Source: JBLHKS01 sp047620505 (GTDB taxonomy: Bacteria; Verrucomicrobiota; Verrucomicrobiia; Verrucomicrobiales; DEV007). From it: DNA of 44,484 bases. The stretch's first letter is position 1. Each line of letters starts with the position of its first letter. Shown here piece after piece: positions 26,269 through 33,120 of this stretch. The notes under the pieces are model-generated. The model had not been told where the DNA came from. It saw nothing but the letters and a program-made list of their open reading frames with translations, and did not search any database. The DNA lies in the NCBI GenBank assembly GCA_047620505.1, contig JBLHKS010000040.1, positions 1 to 44,484 on the forward strand, read 5' to 3'. The position numbers and the translations under genes are program-made.

Positions 26269-26538
26269 ATGAAGATTCAGACCGCGATCAAGGCGACTTG
26301 GGTCGCCTTTGCAGTTTCCGGATTGCTCTTCATCTGGCAGCTCGTTGCCTACCTCACCGACAACATCCCTGACCACATTCTTCCGTTGGTCAAAATCTTA
26401 TCGGGCACGCAGGAGTCCGTTCCCGTTGCCTACTCTTGGACGATCAAGATCGGAGCTCTCTCCGTGATCGGACTTTTTATGACAACGATTTTTATCATCT
26501 GCGCCAAACTCGAAATTCGCTCCAAGCAAAAAAACTAA
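26269..26538 (+). CDS. small two-helix membrane protein, unknown
   Basis: 89 residues from the ATG at 26269 (MKIQTAIKATWVAFAVSG); the frame is open from an upstream start at 26230 that would overlap the ATPase gene. Two membrane helices (WVAFAVSGLLFIWQLVAYL and IGALSVIGLFMTTIFIICA) flank a short external loop. The tail is basic (RSKQKN). It lies 13 bases after the ATPase gene on the same strand, so the two may form an ATPase-membrane pair. It ends 4 bases from the end of the convergent DUF1501 gene. Confidence 0.65.
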   Translation: MKIQTAIKATWVAFAVSGLLFIWQLVAYLTDNIPDHILPLVKILSGTQESVPVAYSWTIKIGALSVIGLFMTTIFIICAKLEIRSKQKN

Positions 26539-26542
26539 CGCT

Positions 26543-27868
26543 CTAAGCCAGCAAATTCGCGAACGGCTTCGCCTTGTCGATCAGCGCGAACGGACGGTTG
26601 CCGCTCAGCATCACCTCGGTCTGCGGATGAATCCCTGTCAGATGCAGAATTGTCGCCGCCAACTCTTCAGGTGAAGCCGGATCTGACGTGGGTTCTCCGC
26701 CGATTTTGTCCGAAGATCCAATCACCCGTCCGCCACCGATTCCGCCGCCGGCAAAAGCCATGCTGAACACTTTTGGCCAGTGATCTCGACCCGCTGTCGC
26801 GTTCACTTTCGGCGTCCGTCCAAATTCCGTGCCGACCACGACCAGCGTTTCCTCCAGCATCCCGCGATCGTAAAGATCCCGAATCAGCGCAGCGATCGCG
26901 CGGTCGTTTCGCGGGAGACGATCGCGCATCAGCTTGAAAATATTGCTGTGATGATCCCAGCTTTGTCGGCCAATCGTGACGAACCGAACGCCCGATTCCA
27001 CGAGCCGTCGCGCCCGCAAACAGAGATCGCCCATCTGATTTTTCCCGTCCGCGCCGTACGCGTCGCGAACTTCCTGCGGCTCCTGCTCAATATCGAAAGC
27101 CGCCGCCGCGCGACCGGACGTCACGATGTCGATCGCCTGCTCGCTGAACTGATCCCACTGATCACCGTACTGCTGCCGAGCCGATTCGACCGTCTTGTCC
27201 AGCTCCTTGAGCAGCCCAACGCGTGAGCCAAATCGATCCCCGCTCACATCCGAGCCCAGCAGCGTTTTCGCGTCCGTCTGCCTGAATGCCGCCGTGCTGC
27301 GCGGCAAAAAACCGTTCCCCACAAACCCCGAAGTGAAATCGTTACCCGGAATACTGACATGAGCCGGCATCCCGTTCCGCATCCCGAGCTGATGACTCAC
27401 CATCGAGCCCAAATGCGGATTTCCCGAAAAACTAACCCCCGTAGCAGGTGCTGGCCGACGCCCCTCGACCATGTAGATCGAACCTCGCTGGTGCGCCGCT
27501 TCGCCGTGAGTCACCGACCGCAAAACCGCCATCTTGTCCATCGTCTTCGCGATCTCCGGCATCAATTCGCAAACGTGGTAGCCCGGCAGATTCGTCGGGA
27601 TCGAGGTGAACTCGCCACGGATCTCGCGCGACGCCTCCGTCTTCATATCGAAGCTGTCGTGATGCGAAACCCCGCCCTGCAGCCAGAGGAAAATCACCGA
27701 CTTCGCCTTAGCCGGCGGAGCCGCCATTTCAGTCGCATGCGCCTCCGAACGCAGCAGATCCGCAAGTCCAACTCCAAGGCCTCCGACGAGGCCGAGCTTG
27801 ATCGCGGCCCGTCGCTGCAGACTGGAAATGAGGTGATTGGGCTGAGGGTGAACTCCTTGGGTGGTCAT
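26543..27868 (-). CDS. DUF1501 family protein
   Basis: 441 residues from the ATG at 27868 (MTTQGVHPQPNHL). DUF1501 proteins belong to the alkaline-phosphatase/sulfatase-like superfamily and are abundant, usually exported, in planctomycetes and verrucomicrobia. Their reaction is not established. A twin-arginine-like leader (QRRAAIKLGLVGGLGVGLA) is present. Family landmarks: KSVIFLWLQGGVSHHDSFD, REIRGEF, VTIGRQSWDHHSN, VVVGTEFGRTPK and GRDHWPK. It is divergent from a second DUF1501 gene. A one-mismatch palindrome (AGCAGGTGCT) is at 27443. Confidence 0.92.
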   Translation of the reverse strand: MTTQGVHPQPNHLISSLQRRAAIKLGLVGGLGVGLADLLRSEAHATEMAAPPAKAKSVIFLWLQGGVSHHDSFDMKTEASREIRGEFTSIPTNLPGYHVCELMPEIAKTMDKMAVLRSVTHGEAAHQRGSIYMVEGRRPAPATGVSFSGNPHLGSMVSHQLGMRNGMPAHVSIPGNDFTSGFVGNGFLPRSTAAFRQTDAKTLLGSDVSGDRFGSRVGLLKELDKTVESARQQYGDQWDQFSEQAIDIVTSGRAAAAFDIEQEPQEVRDAYGADGKNQMGDLCLRARRLVESGVRFVTIGRQSWDHHSNIFKLMRDRLPRNDRAIAALIRDLYDRGMLEETLVVVGTEFGRTPKVNATAGRDHWPKVFSMAFAGGGIGGGRVIGSSDKIGGEPTSDPASPEELAATILHLTGIHPQTEVMLSGNRPFALIDKAKPFANLLA

Positions 27869-28000
27869 GGATGCGGAAATCACGATGGGTGCCCTGAATT
27901 TCTTGCTCCAATTTAAGGGTCTCAGAACGAAGAGTCGAAATTGAAGGAGAACGAAACTTTTCTCGCCAAACCCTCGTGAAGTGTTGAGACTGAATTCGTC

Positions 28001-29359
28001 ATGATCACACTTCACGACCGGCCAAACCCCAAACGCGGACACGCCCCGCGACGCCACTTCCTCAAAATCGGAGGGATGGCCGCAGGCGGGCTCTCGCTCC
28101 AGCAGCTGCTGGCAGCCGAGGACCAGCAAGGCGTCGGCAGTTCGCACAAAGCGATCATCAACATTTTCTTGCCCGGCGGTCCGCCGCATCTCGACATGTT
28201 CGACATGAAGCCGGAGGCACCGCGAGAAATCCGGGGCGAATTCCAGCCGATCAAAAGCAACGTGCCTGGGATGGAATTCTGCGAGCTGTTCCCGAACCTC
28301 GCCAAATGCGCCGACAAATTCGCGATCATCCGCTCGCTCGGCGACAGCGAAGGTCGGCACGATTCATTTCAGTGCATGACGGGTAGGCGGAAGGGCGATC
28401 TCAGCGCGCCTCCAGGCGGTTGGCCGAATGCCGGTGCGTGGGTCTCGAAAGTGGCCGGCTCGAATCCCGGCGTACCCGCGAACCTCGCCATGATGTATCC
28501 CAGCAAGGGCGGAAACTGGGGCGAATCGTATGGCGGTGGCTTTGTCGGTCCCGCGCACGCGCCGATGAACACAGTCGAGCGCGATCCGCTCGCCACCCCG
28601 GAAGATCTCGCGCTTCGCGGCATCACGCTCGATCGCCTCGATGACCGCTCGCGTCTCCGCGACTCGTTCAATGATTTCCAGCGCAGCTCCGACGCAGAGG
28701 GCGGCTTAGACATTTATCATCAACAGGCTCTCGACATCCTGACAGGCTCAAAATTGACCGACGCGCTCGACCTCTCGAAAGAGGATCCCAAAGTCGTCGA
28801 GCGCTACGGAGTCAACGACCCGGTTTACACCTACGACGGTCCGCCAAAGATGGTGCGAAATTTCCTCGTCGCGCTTCGGTTAGTCGAAGCTGGTGCACGA
28901 GTCGTTAGTCTGAATTTCAGCCGCTGGGACTGGCACGGCACGGCCGACCTCTTCAATTTCAAGCGCGCTCGCGAAGATTTTCCGATGCTCGACAAGGGCT
29001 TGGCCGCGATGATCGAAGACCTCTATTTGCGTGGACTCGACCGAGATGTCTCCGTCGTCGTCTGGGGCGAATTCGGCCGCACTCCGAAGCTCAATAAACT
29101 CAATTCACGCGATCACTGGCCGCAAGCGAGCTTCGCGCTCATGGCAGGCGGCGGGATGAATACTGGCCAGGTCATCGGCTCGACTGACAAGCACGGAAAC
29201 GCGCCGGACCAGCGCCCGGTGAAGTTCGGAGAAGTCTGGGCGACGCTCTATCACAACATCGGCATCGATCCGACGCGGACGACGGTCTTGGACTCGCGCG
29301 GTCGACCGCATTATCTGGTCGACTCAGGAGTTAAGCCGATTCCCGAGTTGATTGGGTAG
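28001..29359 (+). CDS. DUF1501 family protein, Tat-exported
   Basis: 452 residues. The leader carries a clear twin-arginine motif (RRHFLKIGGMAAGGLSL), so the folded protein should cross the inner membrane by Tat. Landmarks: INIFLPGGPPHLDMFDM, REIRGEF, LNFSRWDWHG, VVVWGEFGRTPK and SRDHWPQASFALMAGGG. It is a paralogue of the divergent gene that starts 132 bases away. The DUF1549/DUF1553 partner genes often found beside such genes are absent here. A perfect 14-base palindrome encodes Gln-Gln-Leu-Leu in the leader. Confidence 0.92.
   Translation: MITLHDRPNPKRGHAPRRHFLKIGGMAAGGLSLQQLLAAEDQQGVGSSHKAIINIFLPGGPPHLDMFDMKPEAPREIRGEFQPIKSNVPGMEFCELFPNLAKCADKFAIIRSLGDSEGRHDSFQCMTGRRKGDLSAPPGGWPNAGAWVSKVAGSNPGVPANLAMMYPSKGGNWGESYGGGFVGPAHAPMNTVERDPLATPEDLALRGITLDRLDDRSRLRDSFNDFQRSSDAEGGLDIYHQQALDILTGSKLTDALDLSKEDPKVVERYGVNDPVYTYDGPPKMVRNFLVALRLVEAGARVVSLNFSRWDWHGTADLFNFKRAREDFPMLDKGLAAMIEDLYLRGLDRDVSVVVWGEFGRTPKLNKLNSRDHWPQASFALMAGGGMNTGQVIGSTDKHGNAPDQRPVKFGEVWATLYHNIGIDPTRTTVLDSRGRPHYLVDSGVKPIPELIG
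28099..28112. repeat. AGCAGCTGCT palindrome, 14-bp form
   Basis: CCAGCAGCTGCTGG in the Tat leader of the second DUF1501 gene (Gln-Gln-Leu-Leu). Confidence 0.97.
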
Positions 29360-29384
29360 TCGATTTCCGTTTGGATCGGATTCT

Positions 29385-29416
29385 GTCATCCCGAGCCTGC
29401 CGAGGGACCTCGCGAG
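29385..29416. repeat. intergenic GTCATCCCGAG...GAGGGACCTCG element
   Basis: Begins GTCATCCCGAGCC and ends GAGGGACCTCGCG. This is close to the dispersed intergenic element of form TCATCCCGAGC-n-GAGGGA(C/T)CTC that I have seen in several phyla. It is a single copy here, just after the DUF1501 stop codon. Confidence 0.45.
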
Positions 29417-29500
29417 TCAGCTTTGGCTCCGTTTACTCAATCGTTCACCTCGAAAGAGATCAACAAACGCGTCGACCGGTCCGGCCCGCTCTAAAGGCAC

Positions 29501-29839
29501 ATGATAACTCGCATCGTTGTTGCCTTTGCCCTCGTTTTCTTGGCGAGTCTGCTACCAGCAGCTGCTGAGGGCCGCCTCGCCGACTGCATCGCCCTCGCGA
29601 TCCAGCACAACCTCGAATTCGAGTCTGACCTGATCGATCGGCAGCCCGGTGCAGAGGTGATCTTCGAGCAGTGTCAGGATTTCCTCGCGGACAAACCACC
29701 ACTCCTTCAGCGCTGCCTTTTCCGCCAGAACCACCCGCGCCATCTCGGCGCGCTGGTCTGGCAATGGCGTAGACGGCGGACGAACGCTCCTTCAATATCC
29801 TCGTTTAGCGAGACCAGCATCTCCCGGATTTCCGCATGA
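29501..29839 (+). pseudogene. 5' fragment of a TolC-like outer-membrane efflux protein gene
   Basis: The frame starts well: an AAAGG ribosome site 5 bases before the ATG, then a signal peptide (ITRIVVAFALVFLASLLPAA). Next comes RLADCIALAIQHNLEFE, which resembles the first helix of TolC-family proteins. After about 40 residues the similarity ends, and the remaining 70 residues look like random translation. Complete members have over 400 residues. The gene appears to be cut off and its 3' part replaced by spacer holding a HicB-like relic on the other strand. An exact palindrome lies at the signal peptide end. Confidence 0.45.
29556..29567. repeat. AGCAGCTGCT palindrome, 12-bp form
   Basis: CAGCAGCTGCTG in the TolC-like fragment, read as Ala-Ala-Ala. 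Confidence 0.97.
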
Positions 29840-29892
29840 GTCTCGGCTTGAGTCCAGAACTCCGGGTAGTCATCCAAATAGCCCTTCGAGGG
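29780..29892 (-). pseudogene. HicB-like antitoxin remnant
   Basis: The reverse frame reads KGYLDDYPEFWTQAETHAEI, then REMLVSLNEDIEG and FVRR. This matches the middle of HicB/UPF0150 antitoxins (GYL-x-YP-x-x-WTQGET-x-x-EL). There is no start codon for it: the upstream frame is the adenylate-forming gene read out of phase. After FVRR the frame degenerates. No hicA toxin gene is recognisable nearby. Interpreted as a decayed toxin-antitoxin relic that abuts the stop codon of the neighbouring gene. Confidence 0.4.
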
Positions 29893-29893
29893 C

Positions 29894-31060
29894 CTAATAA
29901 ACGCCTTCGATAATCTTCTTCTCGAGGAACCCGAATGGGCGGACATCGCCGACGCCGTCCCATGGGAATTTCGGATGCGGTTTGCGGCGGATGGCTTCGT
30001 CGCGTTCGAGGAAGCGAGGCATGAAGAATTCTTTGGTCAATGTGGTCAGCTCGACTCGGCCGTATTCGTCGTATTCTCTGGTTTTGGCGGTGTCGTCAGG
30101 ATCAACGACCCGAAGGATCGCGCGAGGCTGGGGAGCCCAATAGGTGACGCTGTAGTCGTTCTGCTTCAGCTCCTCAGGGACGCTCATGGCGAGGCCCATG
30201 AGGGTGTTGCCGTAAGTCGGGACAAAGAGCGCTCGGTCGTCGAGCACTTCTTCCTGGAGGAACCGGACGTATTCGGGCGTCATCGACGTTCCGCCACAGA
30301 AGCAGCCTTTGATGCCGTGATCGGCGATCGAAATCCGCTCGCCAATCGACGCGAGCAGGCGCGGGGTGGTGAAGATGCACTTGATGTCGCGATGTTTGAT
30401 GATGGCGACGGCCTGCTCCATGACGTGTTGCATGTAGCGCTCGACTTGATCGAGTTCTTTGCGGCCGATGAGCTTTTTGACCCAACGCGGGTCGAGATCG
30501 ACGTGGTAGCAGCTGCCACCGCGGTAGTTGGCAAGGTGCTCAACGGCCATCCGCAATCGACGCGGGCCAGTCGGGCCGACCATGATCCAGTTTCCGTTCC
30601 GCGGGAAGTAGTCGTCGCTCAGGTTGTCGCCGAATTCTTCGTAGTCGAGTTTGTAGTCATCCCAGCCGACGCGCTGCTTTGGAACGCCGGTGGTGCCGCC
30701 GGTTTCGAAGATGTTGAACGGTCGACCGCCCATGCCTTTGGGGACGAAGCGCTCGTTCTTTTCATCGCGAAGCCACTCGTCCTGAAAGTGGTCGAATTTA
30801 ATGATGTCGTCGGCTCCTTTGACCTCTTCGCGAGGATCCCAGCCTGCTTTTTTCTGCCAGTCGAGCCAGAACGGCGTGCCGGTTTCTTCTGAGAAATGCC
30901 ACGCGATGATTTCGCGGACACGGGCGTCGAGTTGATCGCGGGCTTCGGCCTCGCTGATAGGGCGGCTCATAGCAGCTGCTGGTATTTGCTCCTGGTCTCG
31001 TGGAGCAATTTCGGGTTCAAGTTCGGGTGTGGGTTGCGATTTCTTTTTGAATCCAAACAC
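29894..31060 (-). CDS. adenylate-forming (ANL superfamily) enzyme, EhpF/phenylacetate-CoA-ligase-like
   Basis: 388 residues from a GTG at 31060; an ATG at 30970 (MSRPISEAEARD) would give 358. It activates a carboxylic acid with ATP. Superfamily motifs: phosphate loop FETGGTTGVPKQ (the usual SGTTG-x-PK), CGGTSMTPE, and PTYGNTLMGL in place of YG-x-TE. It is shorter than typical CoA ligases, and the C-terminal lid domain looks reduced, as in EhpF-type proteins that make acyl-adenylates. The substrate is unknown. It lies 50 bases downstream of a Na+/solute symporter on the same strand, suggesting that it may activate the imported acid. Confidence 0.82.
   Translation of the reverse strand: MFGFKKKSQPTPELEPEIAPRDQEQIPAAAMSRPISEAEARDQLDARVREIIAWHFSEETGTPFWLDWQKKAGWDPREEVKGADDIIKFDHFQDEWLRDEKNERFVPKGMGGRPFNIFETGGTTGVPKQRVGWDDYKLDYEEFGDNLSDDYFPRNGNWIMVGPTGPRRLRMAVEHLANYRGGSCYHVDLDPRWVKKLIGRKELDQVERYMQHVMEQAVAIIKHRDIKCIFTTPRLLASIGERISIADHGIKGCFCGGTSMTPEYVRFLQEEVLDDRALFVPTYGNTLMGLAMSVPEELKQNDYSVTYWAPQPRAILRVVDPDDTAKTREYDEYGRVELTTLTKEFFMPRFLERDEAIRRKPHPKFPWDGVGDVRPFGFLEKKIIEGVY
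30971..30980. repeat. AGCAGCTGCT palindrome, 10-bp form
   Basis: Exact decamer immediately upstream of the alternative ATG (30970) of the adenylate-forming gene; Ala-Ala-Ala if the longer start is used. Confidence 0.96.
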
Positions 31061-31110
31061 AGTGTGGTTTGTGAAGAATGAATACGATTGCTGATTTCAA
31101 TCAGGCGCGT

Positions 31111-32799
31111 TCAGGAAAAGAACTTGTCGATCGTTTCCTTCGACGGCGGCTTCGATAGCAGTGAGCCGCCGACCATCCCGATAAGTCCAGCGAGGAAAAT
31201 CCACGCGGCGGGCATCATTCCGGCGATGGTCATTTCTTCGCCACCGGCCATGATGAAGAGGCTCGTCCAAGTGATCACGACCAGCGCGACACAGGCGTAG
31301 ACCCCGCCTTTGGTTGCGCGTTTCCAATAGAGAGCGCCAAAAATGATCGGGGTTAGCGCGGCGAATCCGCTGAAGCACCAGATCGCAAGATCGAAGACGT
31401 TCTTATTGATGAACAGCATCGCTAGAATGTAGACGAGGGCGACGATCCCAATGATGAAGTAACGTGCGATGCGAACGAGGTTGCTGTCCGTGATATTGCC
31501 CTCGCCCTTGGCGTGCAGGACGATGTCGTTGGTAAACATCGTGCCGAGACAGAGAAACTGCGAATCGAGCGATGACATGATCGCGGCCAGGACGCCCGCG
31601 ATGAGCAGGCCGATTAAAAGCTCGTTTCCGACGAGGTTTTTCATCATGTTAGACAAGACTGCGGCCGGAGGCATCCCCCAGGGTAACAGGCCCGTGGCCC
31701 AAGCTCCGATCAGGACGCAGGGCACCCAAACGATCATGATACAGAGCGGATGCGCGATGACCGTTAGTCGAAACGCCTTGGCGCTCTTTGCGGTTAGCCA
31801 GTGCTGGAAGAGGTGCGGGAACATCCCGACCGAAAGCGGAATGAAAAGGTAGCTGACGAACATCAGGAACGGCATGCCGACCTCGCGTTTGGCCTCCGAA
31901 AGTTCGCCCGTCACCGGGTTCTTCTTTTTGTAGGTAATCTCGACTGGCTCGCGTTGGAAATGCGGTTGTTTGCCTGCAAATTTCTCAGCTGCTGCTGCAT
32001 CGACGCTGCCAACTGGTTTCGGCGTTTCGAGCTTCTTTATCTTTCGAGAGTCGGGATCAAAGCCGTAGTTTTGAACGACTTTCCCTTCTGCCGTAATCTC
32101 GGCAGGCACTTTGCTGGCGTTCTTGAGCCCACCCAGGCTGTCGACGATCAGGACGAAAGCGACGAGGCCCATCGCCATGAAAACAAGCGTCTGAAACGTG
32201 TTCGCCCAAGCGGCTCCCCGGGATCCGCCTGCGAAAATGTAGACGAGGACGATGACGCTGACTACGAGGCCGCTGATCCACGGTGGCACGCCTCCGTCGA
32301 GAATTGCTGAGGCGTTTGGAAATAGATTTGGGAACGCACCAGCGGTAACTGGCTGGATCGTTTTGCCCGCGCCGATGATCCCGATCAGCAAGTACGGCAC
32401 GACGAGCCCGACGAGGACGGGAAAGAGAAAATAGCCGATTTTGTCCGACTCAAAACGAGCACGGAAAAACTGAATCTGGGTAACGAAGCCTTGGCGCTTA
32501 CCGTGCATCCAGAGGCGGATGCCGATCAGGAAAAAGCAGGCAGCGTGGATGAGACAGCTGATCGACGCCATCAAGCCGTAGGTGCCGACTCCGCGTTCGA
32601 AGGTTTTTCCGGTCGAACCAACGAGCGCGAAAGCGGTCATGGTCGTGCCGAAAACCGACATCAATAGGAGGAATGGTCCGATCGAGTGGCTGGCGACAAA
32701 GAAGTCTTTGCTGCTCCCTTTTTTGAGCTTCGTGGCGGAGAGCAGGCCGAGGCCAACGAGGAGGCCGAGGTAACAGAGAATGACGACGAGAACGGTCAT
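31111..32799 (-). CDS. sodium:solute symporter (SSS family)
   Basis: 562 residues with about 13 membrane helices. Typical of the SSS family: helix 1 LVVILCYLGLLVGLGLL, then KKGSSKDFFVASHSIGPFLL, TAFALVGSTGKTFERG, and the later IMSSLDSQFLCLGTMFTND (the conserved Ala/Ser-SS-x-D-x-x-x helix-8 motif). A hydrophilic insert of about 80 residues (KNASKVPAEITAEGKVV to about KREVGMP) between helices is unusual and likely extramembrane. The substrate cannot be read from sequence. A DUF3311-like gene precedes it by 31 bases, as is common for this transporter group. Confidence 0.93.
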   Translation of the reverse strand: MTVLVVILCYLGLLVGLGLLSATKLKKGSSKDFFVASHSIGPFLLLMSVFGTTMTAFALVGSTGKTFERGVGTYGLMASISCLIHAACFFLIGIRLWMHGKRQGFVTQIQFFRARFESDKIGYFLFPVLVGLVVPYLLIGIIGAGKTIQPVTAGAFPNLFPNASAILDGGVPPWISGLVVSVIVLVYIFAGGSRGAAWANTFQTLVFMAMGLVAFVLIVDSLGGLKNASKVPAEITAEGKVVQNYGFDPDSRKIKKLETPKPVGSVDAAAAEKFAGKQPHFQREPVEITYKKKNPVTGELSEAKREVGMPFLMFVSYLFIPLSVGMFPHLFQHWLTAKSAKAFRLTVIAHPLCIMIVWVPCVLIGAWATGLLPWGMPPAAVLSNMMKNLVGNELLIGLLIAGVLAAIMSSLDSQFLCLGTMFTNDIVLHAKGEGNITDSNLVRIARYFIIGIVALVYILAMLFINKNVFDLAIWCFSGFAALTPIIFGALYWKRATKGGVYACVALVVITWTSLFIMAGGEEMTIAGMMPAAWIFLAGLIGMVGGSLLSKPPSKETIDKFFS

Positions 32800-32830
32800 G
32801 GCGTGGCAGTGTCAGGGATAAAAATTGAAG

Positions 32831-33046
32831 TTACTCGCCGCTTTCTTCAGCCTGCTTCTCGAGTTCGTGCGGCCAGAGGAATTTGATCGCCAAGATGCCG
32901 AGACCGACGCAGGCGAGCGAAAACACAGCGTGGTAAGCCAAGGCGATCGGCAGGAAGCCGAAAATCAGCTGATCATCGCCCCAGAACCATTTGTCCTGGT
33001 GGAGGATCAGCAAAACGAAGAACAAGAGATAGACGACTGCTTTCAT
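32831..33046 (-). CDS. DUF3311-like small membrane protein
   Basis: 71 residues, two membrane helices (VVYLLFFVLLILHQDKW and IALAYHAVFSLACVGLGILA) and a charged tail. Size, topology and position directly before an SSS symporter gene match DUF3311 proteins, thought to be accessory subunits of these symporters. Identification rests largely on context. Confidence 0.75.
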   Translation of the reverse strand: MKAVVYLLFFVLLILHQDKWFWGDDQLIFGFLPIALAYHAVFSLACVGLGILAIKFLWPHELEKQAEESGE

Positions 33047-33061
33047 GTCAGCTGTTGGGAT

Positions 33062-33092
33062 AAAAACCGGGCGGGATTTTTGTCCCGCCCGG
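33062..33092 (-). terminator. rho-independent terminator
   Basis: A perfect 10-base inverted repeat (CCGGGCGGGA and TCCCGCCCGG) with a 6-base loop. On the minus strand it is followed by TTTTT. It lies about 30 bases after the stop codon of the secreted propeller gene and before the DUF3311-like gene, so it should end most transcripts from the propeller genes. Confidence 0.88.
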
Positions 33093-33120
33093 CAGATTCA
33101 CGGTTGAAAATCGATTCCTC

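Noticed and set aside
29552..29764. 70-residue minus-strand frame opposite the TolC-like fragment
   Set aside because: It has no ribosome site or family similarity and would read the palindrome in the phase avoided everywhere else.
31986..31998. CAGCTGCTGCTG as another palindrome copy
   Set aside because: It is a short CTG run and differs from AGCAGCTGCT at two positions.
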